From: Rhopalosiphum padi
Lineage: Eukaryota; Arthropoda; Insecta; Hemiptera; Aphididae
Direction of reading: 5' to 3'
DNA: 64,000 bases
Assembly (NCBI RefSeq): GCF_020882245.1
Contig: NC_083597.1
Span: 38,666,652-38,730,651 of the forward strand
The notes under the pieces: model-generated
What the model saw: the letters and a program-made list of their open reading frames with translations, nothing else
What the model was told of the DNA's origin: nothing
The model's database searches: none
Translations under genes and position numbers: made by a program
Shown: positions 1-15,339 of the stretch, in pieces
Layout: each line of letters begins with the position of its first letter
How positions within the stretch are numbered: the first letter of the stretch is position 1

Positions 1-800
1 ACTACGACGACGACGGGTGGATACGCGGCCCGGTCGATATCTGCCGTTGCTCGATATCATAATATTCTCCTCGCCCTCCGGAGAGGAGCTTACTCGGCCA
101 TGTGAGATTTGCTAATTATATTTATAAATATTTATGTATATTACCTATATTATATTGTATTTGTATATCTCATGCATAATATTAACCTTATCTTTTTTTC
201 TTATTGTTTATTTTTTTTATCACGCCCGCCCGAAGCCGAGAACTCGGAAACCACCGCCACCGACCCCGTCACCATCCATTGCCATCTACTAACCAAAAAA
301 TGACGATTTTACCTTAGTATTTGCAGTCACTATAGACGCAGCTTGTATCTATAAGAACGCGAGAACTATATAGGTATACCTCGCTACTACTGCAACAGAG
401 GGGAAAAAATCCAGACACGTTCACCTGCGGCGGAAGTGGGGTGAACAAAACTCACAATTTCGTTTTTAAACTGCTCCAAAAATGAATCTCTCCTAGTCCG
501 AAAAAATTATGTATATATACCTACGGCTTACCCTACATTTGCGCGCAAATGGTGTGCTATTCGTCACGTGAATATAATATATACGTATATTATGTACGTA
601 AATTAAAAATGCAATACCACCGCCGCGCTGTAGCTTTTGCCTTGTTGGTAACTGCTCGATTAATAATACCCGGAAGTTTGTATAGGTATAATATTTTTTC
701 CGCCCTGAAAACGTTTTCTTCAGTCGCCTCATTAAGGGTAGAAAACGGTCACGGTGCAGTAATTGATTTTATAAATCATGTATAAAAATTATTATTTTAC
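1..800. other. CpG-richer patch at window edge, no gene assigned
   Basis: Two stretches, about 1-100 and 220-300, and the region 400-750 are richer in CG dinucleotides than the next 7 kb. In this window such base composition otherwise marks the globin promoter, so this may be the 5' end or promoter of a neighbouring gene to the left. The short ORFs here (for example 549-785 and 493-732 on opposite strands) overlap each other and have no recognisable domain, so no exon is called. Confidence 0.3.
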
Positions 801-3800
801 CAGAAGGGGAGAAAATACTTTTGTCTTATATTAAATATTTTTATCAATTTATACAACAAACCTTGGGCATAATTAACTTAGTTAGGTTAAAAACTAAGTT
901 AGTGCAAGCCGTCAGCTCATTTATTTTGCACTCTATAATAAATAAATTCTTGCGGGTTAGTAGGTAAAATTATTTTTTCTTTTATATGTTATTCCTGTGA
1001 ATTTTAAGTTTGTGTTTATTAAATATCCTATTTAATATACATAATTTATTGTTTTATCAACATTGGGAGTTTCCTTAACCTTATTAGGAATAATAAATTA
1101 AACATTTATTCTAAGAATACAATATTTTGGTCGAGAATAATGCAATTACGGTCATGATGAATTATTACTAAAAAAAAAATATAACTTTTACAGTTAAACA
1201 TATTTGTATAGTTTTTAAACAACATTACCGTTATGTAAGCTAAAATTGGCCATTTATTATCATTTATCCATTTATTTATGTTTTATCGTGTTATGGTCAA
1301 TTCTAATCGTATTAAAATGAAATTGACTATTATTGTGGTAATTATACGTGTTATTCCGAGATAAGAATTGTGTTAATATTATGATGATTCATATATTAAT
1401 ATATTCATCTATATATATATATATATATATATATTAATTAACACTATGCGTGGGTAAATGGTTTCAAAATATTAATAATATTATATTATATATATAACGG
1501 AAAACATTTTAATTAGTTTAAACTGGTTAGTACTTCGGAGTTTACGTCTACGATCTCTTAACCTATTGTATTTGTAGGTGGTATTTTATTCGTTTTATCC
1601 GGTTTCATAATGTTGTTTGAAGTCTATAGCTTCTAAACAAATATTTTCATGAAAAAGAGTTATTGAATATTTTAAATGAAAATGTTGCTGGTTTAATTCA
1701 CTTTGCTGTATAGTAGGTTTCGAGTGTACCTCGTCGTTAATACTGGTAACTGGATTATAAATAAGTAATGACATATACAGGATAAGGTTTAAAAGAATAA
1801 GTAAGTATTCTCCTATTGATACCTATAGATTATTACTTATTATTACTGTAGTAGTAAAATGTTAAAAATGAATTGGAAAACAATTATCATTTAAACCTTA
1901 AAATAAAAACAATTTTTTTCATTTGTATTATCATTTTGTCCAGTCTATCTAATTTCATACATTAAGGTGAATAATTTGAAATTTGTATTTATTGTTTCCA
2001 TTAAGATAATAATCGAAAATAAATTCGATCTTTTTTTCTAACATTATGAAACAGTACTAATGGCATAGTGTACAAATTATGAGTTACGTGTAAACTATGA
2101 AAAAAAAAAAATAAAAAGCTTATTCACCGTGTCTGAACGACTAATGACTATAAAATAGTAGCTAAAAGCTTGATGGAGAATCCCATTATCCATACGAGTA
2201 CCTATGGAAGAAACCAAACCATCGCCATGTTACTATTGTGACATTGCTGTCAGAACAATTTATAAGTGACAAAGAACATCTAACAACAAAACAAATTTTA
2301 AATTTAAATATATTTTTATAAATAGCTTAAAATTAATTTAAATATTTTGAAAGTTTAACTATATTCAATACAAGTAATATCTATTGATGGAGTATTTTAA
2401 GATTTTATATTTAATACATTTTTAAAATTTTTAATTACAACATAATAAACATTTTGTTTAAGTTTAAAATAGTATAATTAAGTAATAATATGTATAAATA
2501 TTAAATTTCATCAACATTTGTACACACTTATAAAAAATAAATCTTATTTTACGATAAACATTTTTTTTATTCCAAAAAGAACAACTTAAGAGGTATTATG
2601 TCTAATATTTTGAAGCCTGAAGTTTTAAATTTACAAAATTATTTCAAATTTTCATAATTTCTACAAATAACTCAAAAAGTTATAAAATATCTTATATCTA
2701 AAAATAGCACATAAAAGCAAATTATTTTGAAATAATATCATGCTTAAATAAAAAAAATCAATATTGATTTCAAAAACTAATGTTACGTAAATATTTCAAT
2801 TCTCCGTATTTTACTTTTATTTAGAAAATAATAAATTGGAATGTTTTTACTTGACCCTCTCTCCAGTCTGCTCATAAAAAATGTTTTAAGACACATACAC
2901 ACACAAAAAAAAAAATACAAATACATTAAATAACCAATACCCAATACTTTCATCGTTACATAGAAAAATCTAAAAATATATACGTAGGTATATAAATTTG
3001 TAAGCTATACATTAAGAATAAAATTACTATAAATTAGACCCAACCTTTGCCATTTTATTATTTCAACAATAAATTTAATTTGTAGGTATATAATTGAAAA
3101 AATTACAAACTGTAAAAGACAATTGATATAGAAATTTATTTTTATAACCATTTATACATCGGTTATTTTTTTAATTTTATCGATTCCACAAGTGCACGAT
3201 GTTTTCTATTAAACATTTCCTTACATTAATAGAATTTGAATTGTTTTGAGGTAATTGCTGAAAGATTCTTTTACTATGCAGACTTATATAATTGATTTAT
3301 AATACATTTAAACATTTTACATTAATGGTATACTGTGTAGTTATTCACAATACTATAGTTGTAATTTTATTTCTGTACAAAAAATTAACATGCGATTAAC
3401 TTATATATCATGTTAGATATCACTATAATAACGTAATCTTAATTAATTTTGTACAAACGTCTTGGTTCATTTAAAATACTCAAACAATTATAGTAATCTT
3501 ATGTTGAATGTTACTTTGTAAATTAATGACTTGTTAAAAAATAAATATAATAAGATAAATTGTTAATTCTACATTTAAATGCTTAATAAATTATACATTT
3601 ATAAATTGAGCTGTGTTGACTTATTCCCTGCCAATTTATTTTTAAATATATTTAATGAAATATAAAAACAAAATATTTGTTATTAAATTTATTATTATTT
3701 AAATATTTACCATTTACATATTATACAAATATTCATATAAATTAACAAAACCTGTAAAGTTGTAAGATTTAATAAGAAACTTAAGTTTAATTAGTTTGTT

Positions 3801-6800
3801 TTAAAAAAAAAAATCATAATAATAGACAATATAGTTATAGAGTTTTATATCACTTTTCTTAAAATATTGACAGTTAACAGACAATATTGTTAAACGTAAT
3901 GCTAGTCAATTTAAATTGGGCTGTACGCCTACTTAATACGCCACACATATTATTGTCATTTGAAGACAACCATTATTTGTTCAGTGGGAAATTGGTAATA
4001 CTTTGCATGAAATAATCAATACTTGTCATTTGATTCATTTTTTTATGAAAATATCGTCGTAAAAATAATTTAAAATTTTTATTTATAATTTTTAGTGGAC
4101 TCGGGCTACCAAAAAAAATAAAACAGGTAATCATATTTTATGATATAATTTCTATGTAAATTTTCATAACTGTTAAATTATAAGAGTTTTACGTTTATAA
4201 ATATAATTATATATATATATATATATATTTAATTCTTTACATTATATTTTTAAAATTTTATAAGGAGTGTATATTAATACATATTTTTCTAACAACTTCA
4301 GAACTACAACTTTTTGTTTTAGTGGTCAAGAGTCACATGAGACAATAGTTCTATTGTTCATACAACTCAAAAATCCATACAAAAAGCATAAGATATTTAC
4401 TTTAGTAACTTACTTCAAAGCGTACATATAAGAAGTATGGTGACTGGGCATTTCAAGGTACTTTACTCGATGAATATCTAAAAACGTAAAAAATTTCATG
4501 TTTAAGTATATTTTTTTTTTTTTTTTTTTTGTTCCACACAATTCTGGATTATTGTCTGTAGGGCTTTATATTAAATAATTTATAAGAAAGCAATTCAGAG
4601 AGAAAAAATATGTATAAATATTATATATGTAACCAGGTAGGTGCGTATAACTTGTGATTTTACAATTTTATACAATAAAAAACAAAATGCTTTAATAACG
4701 TATTTTATTTTGTTACATGTATTTTATAAGTAGAGCAAAAACTGCAAACTGGGTCATTAGTTTTTAGTTGGCAATGTTTACTGTGATGATTGATTTTTAC
4801 ATCGATAGGTATTTTAAAACTTAAATTTGTTACTGATTTTTAACTTAAAATGCGATACGTGTTGTACAAAAGGTCAAGCGAGGGTGAGCTTTACTGGAAA
4901 TACCTATATTTTTAACATTGCATTAATATTATAAACAACCTTCTCTTAATCATTAAATTCTAGTTAAATGTTCTTTGTGGTACATTATATCATATTCTTG
5001 GTAAATGGTAGGTATACTATATTTTTATCACTATGTATCATAATTAGAGTTTGGATGTTGAAATCTTTAAGCAAAACATAATTAGCGTAACAATTGTAGG
5101 GGGTTCTATTTCAGTTTTAAAATAAATCTATTAAGTGTTAAGGTACATTAAACTGTCTAACCACTAGTTCACAAAAGTCACAATAAAATTCACGTTTTCA
5201 TTCTGATTTTTAAAATGGAGATAAAATCAATTTACAGAAACCATTTGCTTTGCTTGTCAACTTCTTTCGCTGTTCAATTATGACAGTTGTTGAGATGTTA
5301 ATTTTTTGTATACATTCAAAAGGTACTATGTCCACAAAAAACGTGTAATTCTAAAATTACTAAATAATTTACAAAACTTTTACTATTTATCAAGTAATCG
5401 AATTAATTACTTACTTTTATTTTAGCTGTATTGGAGCCAATATGAAATGAAGAAAAGCCAATATGTATTTTGGGTAATATACTGATATAGCCATATAGTG
5501 CCATCAAAGTACCATACCCTGCGACACCCCAAAAGGGGCCTCTGAATAATATTATTGTGTATACAATATTCTGTTTAATGTTTGAATTAGTCTCGTTAGC
5601 AAAATTGAATGCATGTAAACAGAATGTAAAAAATAACTTTTAATGTTATTATAATGGCATAATAACATAAACTTATCACTTGTGTGTACAGCAATGTATC
5701 TACATGAACTTTGTATCGCTATTTCTACATATAATGACCAATTCTGGAATTTATTAATTCATTATGAAAATATATATATGTATAATTACGCTTTAGATGA
5801 ATTCTGTTAATTTGTGTATGTTTATAATAGTTACTTGTATAAAAATTTGGCGACTTTTTAATGCCCGCTACCATCATAACAATTGTATTGTTTATTATCG
5901 CAACTTAGTTTTTGGCAAGAACTGAGAATTGAATGTTGATTTTATAAATTATTTAAACTTTATTTGCTTAATATATTTCATTTAATTTAAACAAGTATAA
6001 GTCATATATTTTTTAAAACACTTATATTTTCACGGCGTAGCTATTATAAAAAGTAACGACAAGCAAAAACCAGTATCCTTTAAAATTGCATTCGACCTAA
6101 TTACTCAAGTCTAGATTTGTGTGTCTAAATGTCCAATGTTTATGTATATACTGTATTTTGTTATAACCTTACAACTTCCCCGTTTCCACCACCGAGGCCG
6201 TGTTTTTAATTTAATTTTACGTTACACTCATTTGTTTTAGGTGTTTAATCAATCTTTTTATATTTTATGTTATATCTCATAAGTTATAACATTGCGTTTT
6301 ATATTACATGATAAAAACTTTAAAGTATGATGGGAACATTTTAAAATTGGTATTAATTATTTAATAAACGAATCATGGTACTAAATTAATAAATTATTTA
6401 ATTAAATAAATTATTTAGCCGTTCCTAATCTAAAAATGTGCGTGTCGTCGTAAACAGTTATGTTTTGTTAAACGATTTTAATAACTTATTTCTATTTCAT
6501 TAATTTAATTTTGTATAATTTTAAAGTTAAAAAATCACTTTTAATAATAATGATTTAATTATATACGTAATGTATTAACTATTGTTTTTAGAAGCAATAC
6601 CATAATATAATTGCACAAAAATTAATTACATTTGTTTGAAAATTTTAAATACAAGATATTTTGTATCAACAGGTATATTAAAATGTTTAATTTGTTTGTT
6701 ATTATGTATTATTTGCCAATACTGTTTATGTGTAACAGTTTGGTACTGATATTTCTGTTTTAAAAACATAATAACTTAATACCACCTTCTAGATATAGTC

Positions 6801-7770
6801 ATGAAATATGGTAAAATTAATTAATTAATAAAAAAAGAATTTAAAATATGTATAGGTACCTGCACAGTACATACTCTTAAAAATATTTTATAATACTTAG
6901 ATATTAGGTACTAAATGTACTCGTTTGACAAAACTTTCACTAATAATAATTTTACAATCCATTAGTTAGAAATAATTCCATATATATTTTCCATGCGTGC
7001 AACAAACTAAATCCCAAAGGTACAATTTATATTTTATTGTATCTGGGACATTGAGCCAATTCTCCGTCCCTAGCGTAGTTTACTGTGATTTTAATTGGTT
7101 GACATAAAATCAGAGTTATTAATGACACAAGGTCGATTGAACTTCAAAGTTATTGTTGTATTTTGAATGTTGAACAAATCAATAGGTATATATTTATATA
7201 AAACCAAACTCAACCTATGAATAAAAATAATCGATCGAACAAAATATCATATTTATTTGAAATTGATAGGTACTATTTTAATTTTTAATACCTATACATT
7301 ATAATTGACTCTAAAAACAATTAAAAACTATTTTATTTATTAGATGAACTATGACTAATATGTGAACATTATACTTTTGATTTAAGAAATATTATTATAA
7401 TTTGTGAGATAAAAAAGCAAATTAAATCATAATAAAAAAAACAAAGAACAAAAATTTTTTTTAATTGATAAATGTAGGTATAATTAATAATTATCTATAT
7501 AATTCTAAAACTCAAAATTCTTATAACTGTATTACATTTAATAAGCCATTCTTAGTAGAGCAAAAATTAATAGTATCTAAAAGCTAAAATAGAATCATCA
7601 TATTTTTTTTTAAAACTCAAATATTTACTACTTATGACTTATCATAATACAATTAAATATAAAATGTGTGATTAGAGCAACGTGTAACTTAATTGCATAA
7701 ACTAATAACTAATATTAATTATTTACTAATTAACTTACGTTTCTTAGAAATTGTTTTAAATTAAAAGAAA
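801..7770. other. AT-rich intergenic DNA without recognisable genes
   Basis: Very AT-rich sequence with frequent stops in all frames, a TA microsatellite near 1409-1434 and another near 4207-4228, and a T run near 4509-4530. Apart from the dispersed-repeat fragment near 1690-1760, I see no exon, RNA gene or intact mobile element. Confidence 0.6.
1690..1765 (+). repeat. fragment of dispersed aphid-type repeat (copy A)
   Basis: It contains CTTTGCTGTATAGTAGGTTT followed by CGAGTGTACCTCGTCG and, about 15 bases on, an ACTGGAT block. The same order of blocks, with substitutions, occurs at 22125-22230 and 58995-59100, so these look like diverged copies of one interspersed family. From memory this consensus is common in aphid genomes. 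No coding capacity is seen. Confidence 0.45.
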
Positions 7771-7784
7771 ATGGTTTCCATTTC

Positions 7785-7900
7785 TGTAGGTGTCGAGTGG
7801 ATCATTTTAATGAATGTGTTAAATACTTAAATTTGAATTCAATGATATTTCATTGTAAACTTGTATATAAAAAAACGAATCTGAGCAGAGACGGTCTTTC
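7785..7900 (+). repeat. fragment of dispersed aphid-type repeat (copy D)
   Basis: It carries a GTGTTAAAT block, then AAATTTGAATTCAATGATA, then CGAATCTGAGCAGAGACGG. The first block is shared with the copies at 22190 and 59075. The last resembles, in inverted orientation, the sequence at 8563-8583. The pair 7874-8583 could therefore be the two ends of one 0.7-kb inverted-repeat element, though the arms are short and diverged. Confidence 0.45.
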
Positions 7901-8454
7901 AGATTATATCACTATATACATTTCATGGTATTGTTTTTTAAATTTCGAATAAAGTTATTAATATTACTATTAGTATTACGGTAAATTGATTTACATTTTT
8001 CCGAAAATATTATATAAATTATTTATTAGTATTTAATTATCATAATAATATGTAATTGTACAATAATTATACCATATTATGACCTTGTTATTAACATCAA
8101 TGTGAATAGGTACATGATATAAAACTATATACAAATATTATCTATAAATTAATCTATTTACTTTGAAAATATTATCGTGTAGGTAGGTATATAGTAAAAA
8201 TCATAATAATATATATATACAACTATAAGTCCTCATAAAAATTGTTTTTAAATTATAACAAAATAATTAGCATCGCCGATCATTGTTAAAATATATTATT
8301 TTGTCACTAATAGTAAAGTTCTATGAAAAATAATTGTGTTTGTATAATGTTATATTTTTTTAATTTAATTTATACTACTTATAAGAAACACAATATTAAA
8401 AGATAAAAATTAAAAATTTTAAAATTGAAGAAGTCTTTCAAAGAATTAACTAAA

Positions 8455-8585
8455 CCCAATTTGCTACCAGAAATCTCCCCCAAAGTTGGTAATTGAAGCA
8501 TTTTTAATGTTCCAAAGTATGATGAAAAAGCACACATACGTCATTGTAAAATCAATACATCCATCGCTCTGCTCAGAATCTAAAA
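8455..8585 (+). repeat. terminal part of dispersed aphid-type repeat
   Basis: The stretch from GAAGCATTTTTAATGTTCCAAAG to GCTCTGCTCAGAATCTAAAA matches 60115-60255 in block order: GCATTTTTA, CTCCAAAAG or TTCCAAAG, then GTAAAATCAATA, then the CTCnGnTCAGAnTnTAAAA end. Two diverged copies more than 50 kb apart support an interspersed repeat family. Confidence 0.5.
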
Positions 8586-8599
8586 CAATACTTTTAAAG

Positions 8600-11500
8600 T
8601 AGATATTCATAAATTTTAGTAAAATATCCACTGTGGACATTTCAAATCTATTGGATTAAAATGTTCTGATTTATAACAAAATAACAACATACTTCAAAAC
8701 AATAATAAATTGTTGGCAGTTTTTCCTAAAACTTAGGATGACAGTACAGCCAGAGCTTATTATGCAAATCTAAGACTGTCGTCACCAATACAATTTATTT
8801 TATTTATTCGTACGGCCATTAAAATAACCAAACTCTAAAGACTGTTGGTATATTTAAACTACAGTAATGCTATATAGAATGTATGTATTGTCATTATGAG
8901 AATTCATTTTGCATATTATGACAAAAGATAAATTTATCTAAATTGAATAATTACAAATATTTTAATATAAATACATAAATAAATTTCAAATTTTTCCATT
9001 GGATCATAGTAAATTCAAATCTCACATTTATTAATTTTTGACATACATTATGAAAATTCTATTACTAATCTTTTAAAGAGTTATTACGAAAAACTTTTGA
9101 AGCAATCTTATTACTTTTTGAACCCCAAAAAAGTGGCCAAATATCAATAACTAACAAACTAAAAATAAAAGTACATAATCCTAAAATTAAAACATTTCTG
9201 TTCTATTTAAAATCTATAATATAATATAATAATGTATACTAGTATATAATTAAGGTGTGACCAAAAAATTAATTAATAGTTGATACAATTTAAAAAACTT
9301 GTATCTATGAGTAAGTATTAATTAATAGGTATAAGTAATTTTTCTATTCATACATCTCTAATTTAAATGAAACTTTTTTAAAGACAAAGAAATGTGCTAC
9401 TAAGTTGGTAAGATCAATTAAATTGTGTATTTATTGAAATTCTTACAGAGCATTTAAGTATACATTTAAATACAATGAAAAATGTATTGTTTTATTTAAT
9501 ATCATGAATTATACACTAGTTTTTAGTGAAACACATTTTTGTTTTATATTCAAGATGATAACAAATAAATAAATTATTGTTTTTTTTTTTAAATGTACAC
9601 CATCGTCTATCATTACCTAACGTTTTTAGGTTAGCCGTTCTTTAGTTTTTGGAGAAAAAAAAAACAGCACTGGAATTTAGATTTTAAACTACCAAATAAT
9701 AATCAAACAAAAGTACCTACTGTTAATATGAGCCATGAGGTGTCGCACTCAGTTGTAAACTAATGATTATTCCAACATTGTGATTTATCGTGTGTCATAT
9801 AGTTTCTCACAATCCGAGTTACCTAAAAGCTATTATACAAAGACTATTTATGTATTGTTTTAAAATATCAAACATGAAATTTAGTTGGTATAATATATAA
9901 TATGAACTACCAAAGTCATTATAGAGAACAATATTATGTAAGATTCATTCGATATTATCAATCACACACAGGCACTGTTTACAATAATATAAAATATTTT
10001 CAATCGTTTAATTTGCCGTGCATTTTAAGTTTTAATATTTTACTTTCGTTTATAAATTATAAAATATACACATACTAAGGTACATTATAGTTATAAAATA
10101 TGCACATAAATTTGTGAATGGTGAAAAGGGGTACTAAAAAGATGATTCAATAATTACATAAATGTAAGTAAATCCTAAATTGTAATACACATCTATTGGA
10201 ACATCATATAGGAATTAAATTAGCCCGAGACGCTAGTGGAAAATCGAAATGTCTATTTTCCCTTAAAGAATTTTGTTTATTTCCTGCAGATAGTTGCGGA
10301 AAGCAATTTGGTGAAGAAAATCATTTTGATTTATTTTCCATTATACTGATGGTTGTGTAATGCGTGGCTAGAAGAGAGGGTACCTAGTAATTTGATTCAC
10401 ATTCTTTTTAATGTTCTTTGCTCGCGGAGTATTATGATAAATAATATGGTATAATACCATTTTTACTGTTCACTGTTAATTGTTTGCATATTATTATTAT
10501 AATTATTATTATTATTATTATTGGTGTTTACGACCATTTCATCAAATGTTATAACATTCCGCTGATTAGCTTGCGCAGTGCCGCTGTCTAATCTAACATT
10601 CAAAAGTCACAGAATAAATTATATGGTGCTCGATGTAGACAATTCAATAATATAAACGATGGACACTATTATTATAGTTCTTTATAGCATTAAAATATAT
10701 TATATTACTGTAAAAAGTTTTGGTGAGATATGATATTTACGTATTATGAAAACTGAGTAGCACAATTTTTTATGAGCATAGAATACGTTTTATTATTATG
10801 TTAATTTAAAATTTGGTATAAAAAAACGGTCACATTATTAAAAGTTTAAGACGAGTTATGATTTATGATGTATCTAAACATAGATAACGAGGGACGTGCG
10901 AATTGTTTAATTTTTGCTGTTGTACCTACCTTACGAGTAACTTAAGACTAAAAAATATGAATAAATATAAACATTATAATTACCAGTAAACTGATCTTCT
11001 CCCATATCAGAATATTATTGATGAAAATGTGATGATTTATCATTACGTTTAATTATTTCGATAATTAATAATATACACGTGAAATCAGTCGAGTGTCCAA
11101 TAATTTCAACCCTATAAAAAATAAAAAAAACTCAATGTCCGTCGTTTTTATCATATATAGTGTGCATAAACTGTATAGTACTATTATTATTATTATTTGT
11201 TCACATATTATTATCTACTACATATTTATACGAAAATCGTTTTACGTCTTTTGTACGACGTTTAATATCCAAATTAAACGACATGTATAATAAATGGAGA
11301 GTTATTTTTTTTACCGTAGTCTTTCTATTGTACAAAAGTGAAATGTTGTGTATTTTAACGTAATAACCCAAGGCATGTTTGTAACGCAATATTTTGTACT
11401 CAACCCTCGTTACAAGCTACAATATGTACATAGTATTTTTCAAACGCAAAGCACAAATCTTTTCTTTTTTCCATTTGGTTAGGTTCACACAGCTATAGCT

Positions 11501-11751
11501 GTAAGCGCTGGACTTTATTTTCTTGCTGCAATATTTGACCTGATGACTTATTTATATTGGTACTATAATAAATATAACCGAAAGTCATAACTGTACAACT
11601 ATATGTAACAATAATGTACAATTATGTACAACAAAATATCTGTACTATACTAAACTATGTAGTGGGCCAGCAACTGGCCGTCGAAATAAAGTTGCAATAA
11701 GTTGCACGTAGCAACTATTATATTTAAATATAGAAAAAAAAATATGATTGT

Positions 11752-11782
<31 letters not shown>

Positions 11783-14700
11783 CACTGAAAACTATTATTG
11801 GTACAATTTTTTTTTGCGCTTATTCCGTTCAATTTCTTAAGTTACTTTATTTAATATATTTTTGAAGCGTAAATGAAATTATTAAATTGTTTTAAAATCC
11901 GAGCGAAATGTTATTATTATTTATTATTAGTAATAAAAGTAATATGATCAATAATTGCATTTGATAACACTTCGCGTGAATGAGATAATCGCATTGTTTT
12001 ATTATGTACAAAAATATTCTCAGAACAAATATAATTTATTTTAAAAATATTGATATTGTATTAATGAATAGTGACGGTGTCGTTAATCGTTTATATGGAA
12101 AATACTGATGAATAAGTGTTAATGTTTGTATCAGGCTTTATTGTAAGGTGTAGTAGGATTATGCAAGTTTATAAAATTAAAAATGTATACTTAATATTTC
12201 ATTGTATAAAATATTAAGAAATAAATTTATTGTATTATACCTATATGATATAATGATTGTAAAAACAAGCCAATCTCTAAAATAAAAATAAAATTTTGGT
12301 TTTGTATATTAAAATTTGTATTCAATATTCTATCAAATATAGACTGTTGTAGTAATAGTAGGTATAAGTATAACTCATCAGGCAGCTTATTTAAAATCTA
12401 TAGTGACAAGTCATAACTTAGAAATAAAAATAGAATATAGTTTACTATTTAGAACAGTATGCACATTAAATAATTAATTTAAAGATATATTTTCGTATAG
12501 ATACTTTTTTTATGAGGGGGAGGGGGCGAGGTTGTGGTTAAAAGCTCCTAAAGTCAATATAACATCAATTTATTGTTTGTACAATTGAAAAAAATCTTTA
12601 TAATAAAGCCTAGTTTGTATATGAATGATATTTATATAATTTTTAAATAGGGAAGTTTATAAACAAATACACTATAGGTTTGCATTCAGTTTTTAGTTAT
12701 TTTTGAAATAATAGATAATAATGTTGTAATACATGATTACATTTTCCAAGTAAACAACTATCGCTTTAAATAATTAGAATATTATTTATTTGCTATTCTA
12801 TATATAGTATTAAGAAAACTTCATGAAGATACAATAATTATGTTAATGGTTTCATCGTGAAATTATCAAAGATAAACCACTGCAGTATGTTTATGTTTGT
12901 TTTTGAATACAGATAGTTGCTAGGTATCAAATGATAACGTTAACTGAACTAGTATCATAATATTGTTGAAAATACAGCTACTTAAAGTTGGTATAAAAAA
13001 AAAAAAACCGGAAATAGCACTTGTCGGAAATTGCATGCCACTCGTGTAGAGTTGAAAAACAAAAAAAGTTTTGGTATAAAATACAAAAGGAAATTGGAAC
13101 TAATAAATGAAAATTCACCTAATCGCCAAGGACAATCGATTTAAGTTTCTAATTCATTTTATAGAAAAAGGAATTTTCAGACTCTAAGGTTACTTATTAT
13201 AATTAATTTCAAAGTTAAATATTTAATTTAAACATTTTAATTTGTAACTCATACTATTAATTATATATTGTACGTATACATATATAATGTATATTGCATA
13301 TATAATCAATGCTCATACTCAAAATATTAATTCTATTTATTCAATCACCTCCTAAAAATAATTAAAACATATAATCCAAGGTTAAGATTAGGTTAGATTA
13401 TAATAATATAATATAAAATATTTATATTTCAAATTTTTAAAAATTAGACAATTTACATGATTTTAACCATAATATTTTCTTTCTAATGTTATAAATTCTA
13501 AGATCAAATTATTAGATTAGGTTATAATATTAATAATTATACTTATTTTTAAAAATAATTCGAGTTGTAATTATTAATTAAAAATTATGGTTTTACATAT
13601 TTTATTGAAAATTTATTATTTAATAAAATTTGTAAGTATATATAGTATATAGTTATTAAAAAACAATTATCTTTTAATGATGCCTAAAAATTATATTTAG
13701 AAGTATTTTTACAGAATATTGAAATTATGTACATTTTAAAAGAATATAATATAATAATTAATAATATATATCCTACTTCTAGTTATAAATTATTACCTTA
13801 TAATAAATAGTTTGGTCATTATTCGTTATTTTACATTTCGTAAATTTCGTTTATTGTTGACTAATTAAGAAACATTTTCTTAAAAATATTGTTATTATTT
13901 GTCATTTACATAATTAGAATAAATAGAGTTATAGAATGTATAAAATGAAAAAATATTTATCAATATAAATGTACGTATATTATGCTTAAAATTTAAGAAC
14001 AAACAACATTATGTTATTTTGCAACTGATATAATTATTGTTTTATAACTACTGATAAATTAATTATATAATGATATGCAATAAATCTACATAATAATATA
14101 GTTGATTTATGAAAATACTATTACTCAATTAAAATAATATATATGTATCACGTAAATTAATAAATTAATCTATTAGAAAACGATTTAGTACAGGAGTGCG
14201 CAATAAAAATTAGTTATTAAATTAGATGTTTTTATAACGCTAAGAGCTCATGATAATCAATCAAATAGAAACCTTTTTAGATTTAAAACATTAGTAAATG
14301 GCATATGGATATATAATATGATGTAGGTGTACTGAATAACCAAACGTCAGAATACATCTGATAAGCACTATCTGTTTGTAACATAATGGAACCGTTGGCT
14401 ATTGCTGAAATTATAAGAAAATAACCCATAAATGGGTCATTTAAATACTACTACACGATGTATTTTGCTAATAATATTACAATGATTGATTAATCTATTG
14501 ATGGTTGTTATAAAAAGTATATGCGAAATGTTTTAAAAACTAATATAGTCAATAACGTAATCGGCGGGATTTTTAAAAAAAAAATACATAAAAAAAATCG
14601 AGCATAAATGACGTGTGTTAAATAATATAGGCTACATGAAAAAAAAAAATGGTATTCGTGTTCTAGTATACTACAAAGCACTTATAACAATATTAAAAAT

Positions 14701-15330
14701 ATTTCCGATTTATAACTCTACTACATTATTAAGTATTCGTCGTATTTGATCGAGTGTATATTCGTTACGATAAAAATTAATATAATAATCATCAATTTTT
14801 TTATAGTATTTAAATCTGAAAAACATCACGTCGTACACATAGATTACAATATTATACTATAATTTGATTCACATGTTAAAGTAATTTGCGTTACCATAGT
14901 AATTTTTCCTTGAAAATTTAAATAATCATAATGCCACTGTAATATGTTGTATGGCAATTATTATAATGTTAAGATTTAATTTTTTTAATGCTTCCCGTGA
15001 AATCGAGTTTAAAGATTATGTTGTCCTATTACGTCGATTAAGTAACGCACTGTTTGTGTTTTTTAGTTATTATGACGTGATGGCGAGTGCATTAACAGTT
15101 AACGTTATGACGGATTTTATCGGAAAGCTAACAACTACTTGTGTCTATATTATAATCAATTTACCAGAAAGACATAAACTGCAGGGTGAATCACAATAGA
15201 CTGTCGGGTTTTATTATTTTAAGACATGAACCATAGACGGAGGGGGGCAATGTCCACTTTGTATACATTGCACAACAATATAATATTTAATATTCCATCA
15301 ATAACAATTTAGAATTTTGATATAATATTA
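8600..15330. other. AT-rich intergenic DNA without recognisable genes
   Basis: There are short AAT/ATT microsatellites near 10494-10522 and 11753-11780 and a slightly less AT-rich stretch at about 10200-10450. The ORFs at 11093-11389 lie on both strands over the same bases and encode mostly Ile, Tyr and Lys, as expected of AT-rich noncoding DNA. No splice-bounded exon is recognised. Confidence 0.55.
11868..11910 (+). repeat. possible terminus of the dispersed repeat family
   Basis: The sequence TTTTAAAATCCGAGCGAAAT resembles the family end TTTTAGATTCTGAGC seen in other copies. It is a short match and could be chance. Confidence 0.2.
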
Positions 15331-15339
15331 TATACGTGA